Shown: in pieces, positions 9,272-14,895 of the stretch
Position numbering within the stretch: the first letter of the stretch is position 1
Layout of the letters: each line of letters begins with the position of its first letter
NCBI RefSeq assembly: GCF_000003605.2
Contig: NW_003135315.1
Coordinates: 10,001 to 25,205, forward strand
Direction of reading: 5' to 3'
Source of the DNA: Saccoglossus kowalevskii
Taxonomy: Eukaryota > Hemichordata > Enteropneusta > Harrimaniidae
Length of the DNA stretch: 15,205 nucleotides
Program-made: the position numbers and the translations under genes
Notes under the pieces: model-generated
What the model was told of the DNA's origin: nothing
Database searches by the model: none
Seen by the model: only the letters and a program-made list of their open reading frames with translations

Positions 9272-9657
9272 ATATTTTTTAACATATTTCATTATGATGC
9301 CTGCATTTCAATTCAAGTTATGAAATTCGACAGAAAAACAATAATAGAAATTCTCACAATTATACTGACCGGGGATTTTGCGACCACATCGGAATGTGCC
9401 AACAAGTAGACAATCATGGCAATGAAATGGAGAATTCCCTGCAGTGCAAGGCAGTAAATCACAAATATAGTCACTCGCTTTGGCTGTTAGTTTACTCGAA
9501 ATTTAATGATCAGTTTTTGATTTCGTTTACTTAATCATTACCCTGAAATGGAATTGTGTAAAGATTTGCTAAATACTATTTTAAAACTTGTCAATTGAGT
9601 CGCAAAACTGAACAAAACAGTTTTTTTTTAATTTTTCTTAACTCATTAGTCAGAATC

Positions 9658-9729
9658 GGCTCGTTGGTCTAGGGGTATGATTCTCGCTTTGGGTGCGAGA
9701 GGTCTCGGGTTCAAATCCCGGACGAGCCC
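9658..9729 (+). tRNA. tRNA-Pro-TGG: tRNA-Pro(TGG), consensus copy in a short unit
   Basis: Identical to the copy at 8533 over the 72 bases. The trailer is ACATTTTTTAAC with T6. The 5' flank keeps TCAGAATC, but the upstream block is the shorter variant with AACAAAACAG. It is a likely working gene. Confidence 0.97.
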
Positions 9730-10118
9730 ACATTTTTTAACATATTGCATTATGATGCCTGCATTTCAATTCAAGTTATGAAATTCGACAGAAAAACAAA
9801 AATAGAAATTCTCACAATTATACTGACCGGGGATTTTGTGACCACATCGGAATGTGCCAACAAGTAGACAATAATGGCAATGAAATGGAGAATTCCCTGC
9901 AGTGCAAGGCAGTAAATCACAAATATGGTCACTCGCTTTGGCTGTTAGTTTTCTCGAAAGTTTAAAGATGAGTTTTTGATTTCGTTTACTGAATCATTAC
10001 CCTGAAATGGAATTGTATAAAGATTTGCTAAATACTGTTTTAAAACTTGTCAATTGAGTCGCAAAACTGAATAAAACTGATTTTTTTTAATTTCTCTCCT
10101 AACTTATTAGTCAAAATC

Positions 10119-10190
10119 GGCTCGTTGGTCTAGGGGTATGATTCTCGCTTTGGGTGCGAGAGGTCTCGGCTTCAAATCCCGGACGAGAAC
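10119..10190 (+). pseudogene. tRNA-Pro(TGG) with G53C and broken acceptor
   Basis: The anticodon is TGG. Besides C53, the 3' end reads ACGAGAAC, so G1:A72 and G2:A71 cannot pair. 5' and 3' end processing and charging should fail. The trailer has T4. The rest matches the 7866/8992 type. Confidence 0.87.
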
Positions 10191-10326
10191 ATAATTTTAC
10201 CAAAGTTAGAAAAATGGCTGCTGAAGATTCGACTTGCATCAATAAGGCAACCTTTGAACACTTTTAGAAAAGAGATATTTATAAATTATTTTCCGACCTA
10301 TACATACGTTTGTTGAATGTATGTCT

Positions 10327-10398
10327 GGCTCGTTGGTCTAAGGGCATGATTCTCGCTTAGGGTGCGAGAGGTCCTGGGTTCAACTCCCAGACGAGCCC
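10327..10398 (+). tRNA. tRNA-Pro-AGG: tRNA-Pro(AGG) with compensated T-stem pair
   Basis: The anticodon is AGG. The T stem is CTGGG/CCCAG: C50T is matched by G64A, giving a T50-A64 pair, and base 53 is the normal G. All stems therefore pair. G15A remains, which the A-box consensus tolerates. A T6 tract follows. It is probably functional despite four differences from consensus (G15A, C50T and G64A, plus none in the loop or acceptor: three in total when counted base by base). Confidence 0.93.
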
Positions 10399-10784
10399 AT
10401 ATTTTTTAACATATTTCATTATGATGCCTGCATTTCAATTCAAGTTATGAAATTCGACAGAAAAACAATAATAGAAATTCTCACAATTATACTGACCGGG
10501 GATTTTGCGACCACATCGGAATGTGCCAACAAGTAGACAATCATGGCAATGAAATGGAGAATTCCCTGCAGTGCAAGGCAGTAAATCACAAATATGGTCA
10601 CTCGCTTTGGCTGTTAGTTTACTCGAAATTTAAAGATCAGTTTTTGATTTCGTTTACTGAATCATTACCCTGAAATGGAATTGTGTAAAGATTTGCTAAA
10701 TACTATTTTAAAACTTGTCAATTGAGTCGCAAAACTGAACAAAACAGTTTTTTTTTAATTTTTCTTAAATCATTAGTCAGAATC

Positions 10785-10856
10785 GGCTCGTTGGTCTAGG
10801 GGTATGATTCTCGCTTTGGGTGCGAGAGGTCTCGGATTCAAATCCCGGACGAGCCC
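10785..10856 (+). tRNA. tRNA-Pro(TGG) with G53A, short unit
   Basis: Consensus except T stem TCGGA, giving A53:C61 at the B box edge. The trailer ACATTTTTTAAC has T6. This is the unpaired short unit that breaks the short-long alternation. Confidence 0.91.
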
Positions 10857-11243
10857 ACATTTTTTAACATATTGCATTATGATGCCTGCATTTCAATTCA
10901 AGTTATGAAATTCGACAGAAAAACAATAATAGAAATTCTCACAATTATACTGACCGGGGATTTTGCGACCACATCGGAATGTGCCAACAAGAAGACAATA
11001 ATGGCAATGAAATGGAGAATTCCCTGCAGTGCAAGGCAGTAAATCACAAATATAGTCACTCGCTTTGGCTGTTAGTTTACTCGAAATTTAATGATCAGTT
11101 TTTGATTTCGTTTACTGAATCATTACCCTGAAATGGAATTGTGTAAAGATTTGCTAAATACTGTTTTAAAACTTGTCAATTGAGTCGCAAAACTGAATAA
11201 AACTGATTTTTTTAATTTTTCTCCTAACTCAATAGTCAGAATC

Positions 11244-11315
11244 GGCTCGTTGGTCTAGGGGTATGATTCTCGCTTTGGGTGCGAGAGGTCTCGGGTTCAA
11301 ATCCCGGACGAGCCC
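11244..11315 (+). tRNA. tRNA-Pro-TGG: tRNA-Pro(TGG), consensus copy in a short unit
   Basis: Third perfect TGG copy. D loop AGGGGTAT, anticodon loop TTTGGGT and T loop TTCAAAT are all intact, as is C73. The trailer is ACATTTTTTAAC with T6. It is a likely working gene. Confidence 0.97.
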
Positions 11316-11703
11316 ACATTTTTTAACATATTGCATTATTATGCCTGCATTTCAATTCAAGTTATGAAATTCGACAGAAAAACAAAAATAGAAATTCTCA
11401 CAATTACACAGACCGGGGATTTTGCGACACATCGGAATGTGCCAACAAGTAGACAATCATGGCAATGAAATGGAGAATTCACTGCAGTGGAAGGCAGTAA
11501 ATCACAAATATGGTCACTCGCTTTGTCTGTTAGTTCACTCGAAAGTTTAAAGATGAGTTTTTAATTTCGTTTACTGAATCATTACCCTGAAATAGAATTG
11601 TATAAAGATTTGCTAAATACTATTTTAAAACTTGTCAATTGAGTCGCAAAACTGAATAAAACTGATTTTTTTTAATTTCTCTCCTAACTCATTAGTCAGA
11701 ATC

Positions 11704-11775
11704 GGATCGTTGGTGTAAGGGTATGATTCTCGCTTTGGGTGCGAGTGGTCTCGGGTTCAAATCCCGGACGAGCCC
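11704..11775 (+). tRNA. tRNA-Pro(TGG), acceptor and D-arm defects
   Basis: The anticodon is TGG. C3A gives A3:G70 in the acceptor. C12G and G15A change the D arm (GTGTAAGGG). A44 is T. The trailer TAATTTAACC lacks T4. It is probably impaired. Confidence 0.86.
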
Positions 11776-11907
11776 ATAATTTAACCGAACATAGAAAAAT
11801 GGCTGCTGAAGATTCGACTTGCATCAATAAGCAACATTTGAACACTTTTAGAAATGAGATATTTAAAAATATTTTCCGACATTCCATACGTTTGTGAATG
11901 TATGTCT

Positions 11908-11976
11908 GGCTCGTGGTCTAGGGGTATGATCTCGCTTGGGTGCGAGAGGTCTCGGGTTCAAATCCCGGACGAGCCC
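11908..11976 (+). pseudogene. TGG-type tRNA-Pro body in the AGG slot, three deletions
   Basis: It sits after the short spacer, where every other long unit has an AGG gene. Yet it has the TGG-gene markers GGGTAT, TCTCGGG and TTCAAAT and the short-unit trailer ACATTTTTT. It is 69 bp: one T is missing at bases 7-8, one at 25-26 and one in the anticodon loop, now TTGGGT. The missing T bases are in short T runs and neighbours show similar losses, so sequencing error may add to the damage. Confidence 0.85.
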
Positions 11977-12364
11977 ACATTTTTTACATATTGCATTATG
12001 ATGCCTGCATTTCAATTCAAGTTATGAAATTCGACAGAAAAACAAAAATAGAAATTCTCACAATTATACTGACCGGGGATTTTGTGACCACATCGGAATG
12101 TGCCAACAAGTAGACAATAATGGCAATGAAATGGAGAATTCCCTGCAGTGCAAGGCAGTAAATCACAAATATGGTCACTCGCTTTGGCTGTTAGTTTTCT
12201 CGAAAGTTTAAAGATGAGTTTTTGATTTCGTTTACTGAATCATTACCCTGAAATGGAATTGTATAAAGATTTGCTAAATACTGTTTTAAAACTTGTCAAT
12301 TGAGTCGCAAAACTGAATAAAACTGATTTTTTTTAATTTCTCTCATAACTTATTAGTCAAAATC

Positions 12365-12436
12365 GGCTCGTTGGTCTAGGGGTATGATTCTCGCTTTGGG
12401 TGCGAGAGGTCTCGGGTTCAAAACCCGGACGAGCCC
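12365..12436 (+). tRNA. tRNA-Pro-TGG: tRNA-Pro(TGG) with T60A, short unit
   Basis: The anticodon is TGG and all stems pair. The only change is T60A (loop TTCAAAA), shared with the more damaged copy at 7405. The trailer runs AC then T7. It is possibly functional. Confidence 0.93.
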
Positions 12437-12825
12437 ACTTTTTTTAACATATTGCATTATTATGCCTGCATTTCAATTCGAGTTATGAAATTCGACAGAA
12501 AAACAATAATAGAAGTTCTCACAATTATACTGACCGGGGATTTTGCGACCACATCGGAATGTGCCAACAAGAAGACAATAATGGCAATTAAATGGAGAAT
12601 TCCCTGCAGTGCAAGGCAGTAAATCACAAATATGGTCACTCGCTTTGGCTGTTAGTTTTCTCGAAAGTTTAAAGATGAGTTTTTGATTTCGTTTACTGAA
12701 TCATTACCCTGAAATGGAATTGTATAAAGATTTGCTAAATACTGTTTTAAAACTTGTCAATTGAGTCGCAAAACTGAATAAAACTGATTTTTTTTAATTT
12801 CTCTCCTAACTTATTAGTCAAAATC

Positions 12826-12897
12826 GGCTCGTTGGTCTAGGGGTATGATTCTCGCTTTGGGTGCGAGAGGTCTCGGCTTCAAATCCCGGACGAGCCC
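12826..12897 (+). tRNA. tRNA-Pro-TGG: tRNA-Pro(TGG) with G53C
   Basis: Differs from consensus only by C53 opposite C61. The 5' flank TCAAAATC and trailer CCAAAGTTAG place it in the 7866/8992/10119 family. T4 follows. Confidence 0.9.
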
Positions 12898-13033
12898 ATA
12901 ATTTTACCAAAGTTAGAAAAATGGCTGCTGAAGATTCGACTTGCATCAATAAGGCAACCTTTGAACACTTTTAGAAAAGAGATATTTATAAATTATTTTC
13001 CGACCTATACATACGTTTGTTGAATGTATGTCT

Positions 13034-13105
13034 GGCTCGTTGGTCTAAGGGCATGATTCTCGCTTAGGATGCGAGAGGTCCCGGGTTCAACTCCCGGACG
13101 AGCCC
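13034..13105 (+). tRNA. tRNA-Pro(AGG) with G15A and A37
   Basis: The anticodon is AGG with all stems paired and a consensus T arm. The loop TTAGGAT has A at 37 in place of the proline-typical G. G15A is as in 8074, 9200 and 10327. The trailer ATATTTTTTATC has T6. It should fold and be transcribed. Confidence 0.92.
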
Positions 13106-13490
13106 ATATTTTTTATCATATTGCATTATGATGCCTGCATTTCAATTCAAGTTATGAAATTCGACAGAAAATCAAAAATAGAAATTCTCACAATTATACT
13201 GACCGGGGATTTTGCGAGCACATCGGAATGTGCCAACAAGTAGACAATCATGGCAATGAAATGGAGAATTCCCTGCAGTGCAAGGCAGTAAATCACAAAT
13301 ATAGTCACTCGCTTTGGCTGTTAGTTTACTCGAAATTTAAAGATCAGTTTTTAATTTCGTTTACTGAATCATTACCCTGAAATGGAATTGTATAAAGATT
13401 TGCTAAATACTATTTTAAAACTTGTCAATTGAGTCGCAAAACTGAACAAAACAGATTTTTTTAATTTTTCTTAACTCATTAGTTAGAATC

Positions 13491-13562
13491 GGCTCGTTGG
13501 TCTAGGGGTATGATTCTCGCTTTGGGTGCGAGAGGTCTCGGCTTCAAATCCCGGACGAGCTC
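13491..13562 (+). tRNA. tRNA-Pro(TGG) with G53C and T72, short unit
   Basis: The anticodon is TGG. The T stem has C53:C61 and the acceptor ends ACGAGCT, leaving a G1-T72 wobble. The trailer ACATTTTTTAAC has T6. It is the only short unit carrying G53C. Confidence 0.9.
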
Positions 13563-13952
13563 ACATTTTTTAACATATTGCATTATGATGCCTGCATTTC
13601 AATTCAAGTTATGAAATTTGACAGAAAAACAATAATAGAAATTCTCACAATTATACTGACCGGGGATTTTGTGACCACATCGGAATGTGCCAACAAGTGG
13701 ACAATAATGGCAATGAAATGGAGAATTCCCTGCAGTGCAAGGCAGTAAATCACAAATATGGTCACTCGCTTTGGCTGTTAGTTTTCTCGAAAGTTTAAAG
13801 ATGAGTTTTTGATTTCGTTTAGTGAATCATTACCCTGAAATGGAATTGTATAAAGATTTGCTAAATACTGTTTTAAAACTTGTCAATTGAGTCGTAAAAC
13901 TGAATAAAACTGATTTTTTTTTAATTTCTCTCCTAACTCATTAGTCAGAATC

Positions 13953-14024
13953 GGCTCGTTGGTCTAGGGGTATGATTCTCGCTTTGTGTGCGAGAGGTCT
14001 CGGGTTCAAATCCCGGACGAGCCC
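13953..14024 (+). tRNA. Proline-bodied tRNA with TGT (threonine) anticodon
   Basis: The gene matches the TGG consensus at every base except G36T, so the loop is TTTGTGT and the anticodon is TGT, which reads ACA (threonine). All stems, both promoter boxes, C73 and a T4 trailer are intact, so it should be transcribed and processed. Prolyl-tRNA synthetases generally use G35 and G36, and threonyl-tRNA synthetases use G35 and U36, so this change could lower proline charging and may favour threonine. Which amino acid it carries, if any, is unknown. Confidence 0.92.
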
Positions 14025-14109
14025 ATAATTTTACCAAAGTTAGAAAAATGGCTGCTGAAGATTCGACTTGCATCAATAAGGCAACCTTTGAACACTTTTA
14101 GAAAAGAGA

Positions 14110-14122
14110 TATTTATAAATTA
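14110..14122 (+). promoter_or_regulatory. TATA-like AT block upstream of the AGG gene (representative)
   Basis: The block TATTTATAAATTA lies about 51 to 39 bp before the mature tRNA start. That is a reasonable distance for TFIIIB contact if transcription starts some 10-15 bp upstream of the gene. Most copies carry it; others read ATATTTAAAAATTA or similar, so AT-richness is kept even where the word changes. The promoter role is inferred from position and composition only. Confidence 0.4.
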
Positions 14123-14135
14123 TTTTCCGACTTAT

Positions 14136-14158
14136 ACATACGTTTGTTGAATGTATGT
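14136..14158 (+). promoter_or_regulatory. Small inverted repeat directly upstream of the AGG gene (representative)
   Basis: ACATAC and GTATGT face each other across an 11-base loop and end two bases before the tRNA. Copies at 3584-3604 and 6254-6274 have CATACG paired with CGTATG. The copy near 252-270 has ATACA paired with TGTAT. Different sequences keep about five pairs. It could be a leader hairpin in the pre-tRNA, a protein site or chance. Confidence 0.4.
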
Positions 14159-14160
14159 CT

Positions 14161-14232
14161 GGCTCGTTGGTCTAGGGGCATGATTCTCGCTTAGGGTGCG
14201 AGAGGTCCCGGGTTCAACTCCCGGACGAGCCC
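14161..14232 (+). tRNA. tRNA-Pro-AGG: tRNA-Pro(AGG), consensus copy
   Basis: Identical to the copy at 943 over 72 bases. It follows the TGT gene at 13953 in the same unit. The leader holds a six-pair inverted repeat and the trailer has T6. It is a likely working gene. Confidence 0.97.
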
Positions 14233-14620
14233 ATATTTTTTAACATATTGCATTATGATGCCTGCATTTCAATTCAAGTTATGAAATTCGACAGAAAAAC
14301 AAAAATAGAAATTCTCACAATTATACTGACCGGGGATTTTGCGACCACATCGGAATGTGCCAACAAGTAGACAATCATGGCAATGAAATGGAGAATTCCC
14401 TGCAGTGCAAGGCAGTAAATCACAAATATAGTCACTCGCTTTGGCTGTTAGTTTACTCGAAATTTAAAGATCAGTTTTTGATTTCGTTTACTGAATCATT
14501 ACCCTGAAATGGAATTGTATAAAGATTTGCTAAATACTGTTTTAAAACTTGTCAATTGAGTCGCAAAACTGAATAAAACTGATTTTTTTTAATTTCTCTC
14601 CTAACTCATCAGTCAGAATC
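14233..14620 (+). repeat. Long intergenic spacer (about 388 bp), representative copy
   Basis: This spacer follows each AGG gene, or the TGG gene in short units, and ends at the next TGG gene. Other copies: 347-735, 1015-1397, 1677-2065, 2345-2732, 3012-3400, 3680-4065, 4347-4733, 5014-5403, 5683-6071, 6350-6735, 7015-7404, 7477-7865, 8146-8532, 8605-8991, 9272-9657, 9730-10118, 10399-10784, 10857-11243, 11316-11703, 11977-12364, 12437-12825, 13106-13490, 13563-13952 and 14896-15205 (cut). It is AT-rich and starts with the pol III T-run. It holds a short hairpin (CACAT, loop CGGA, ATGTG), usually a GAATTC followed by CTGCAG, and near its 3' end AATAAA and an oligo-T tract before the next gene. 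I recognise no gene, known ncRNA or mobile element. Reading frames are broken differently in different copies. Confidence 0.9.
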
Positions 14621-14692
14621 GGCTCGTTGGTCTAGGGGTATGATTCTCGCTTTGGGTGCGAGAGGTCTCGGGTTCAAATACCGGACGAGCCC
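14621..14692 (+). tRNA. tRNA-Pro(TGG) with C61A
   Basis: Consensus except for A61 after the T loop, giving G53:A61 and altering the B box. This is a second, independent way in which the 53-61 pair is lost. The trailer has T4. Confidence 0.91.
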
Positions 14693-14827
14693 ATAATTTT
14701 ACCAAACTTAGAAAAATGGCTGCTGAAGATTCAACTTGCATCAATAAGGCAACCTTTGCACACTTTTAGAAAAGAGATATTTATAAATTATTTTCCGACA
14801 ATCCATACGTTTGTTGAATGTATGTCT

Positions 14828-14895
14828 GGCTCGTTGGTCTAGGGGCATTATTCTCGCTTAGGGTGCGAGAGGTCCCGGGTTCAACTCCCGGACGA
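14828..14895 (+). pseudogene. tRNA-Pro(AGG) truncated in the 3' acceptor
   Basis: The anticodon is AGG and the T arm is consensus. The sequence runs GACGA straight into TTTTTTAAC, so about seven bases (the end of the acceptor strand plus the start of the trailer) are missing. G23T breaks a D-stem pair. Without 3' partners for G1, G2 and C3 it cannot form a mature tRNA. Confidence 0.9.

Larger units (their letters stand above)
14025..14160 (+). repeat. Short intergenic spacer (about 135 bp) between TGG and AGG genes, representative copy
   Basis: This spacer is found only in long units. Other copies: 141-274, 808-942, 1470-1604, 2138-2272, 2805-2939, 3473-3607, 4136-4274, 4806-4941, 5476-5610, 6144-6277, 6808-6942, 7938-8073, 9064-9199, 10191-10326, 11776-11907, 12898-13033 and 14693-14827. 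It begins with the TGG gene terminator (T4 in most copies). Its middle is conserved but unrecognised. It ends with an AT-rich block and a small inverted repeat that form the 5' flank of the AGG gene. It has no clear similarity to the flank upstream of the TGG gene. Confidence 0.9.
7405..14620 (+). repeat. Sub-array B: alternating short and long units (higher-order repeat)
   Basis: The unit order is short-long three times, one extra short, short-long three more times, then the long unit starting at 14621. Composite periods measured between short-unit starts are 1128 bp (7405 to 8533), 1125 bp (8533 to 9658), 1127 bp (9658 to 10785), 1121 bp (11244 to 12365), 1126 bp (12365 to 13491) and 1130 bp (13491 to 14621). 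Several long units here share the leader variant with CTATACATACG and the TGG trailer variant ending CCAAAGTTAG, which sets them apart from sub-array A. Confidence 0.92.

Noticed and set aside
11908-11976. Reading the six-base loop TTGGGT as a new anticodon GGG
   Set aside because: A one-base deletion in the T run explains it better, and two other one-base losses in the same gene make it non-functional in either reading.
14251-14330. C/D-box snoRNA-like pattern in the long spacer (ATGATGC near the start, CTGA about 75 bases later)
   Set aside because: The C box is imperfect (last base C), no terminal stem is visible and no guide match can be checked. Some copies read ATTATGCC and lose the C box.
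14397-14415. Small inverted repeat CTGC...GCAG around the CTGCAG site
   Set aside because: Only four pairs, and several copies vary inside it; not distinguishable from chance.
14573-14580. AATAAA as a polyadenylation signal
   Set aside because: The word appears in nearly every unit in an AT-rich stretch, but there is no pol II gene upstream to use it.
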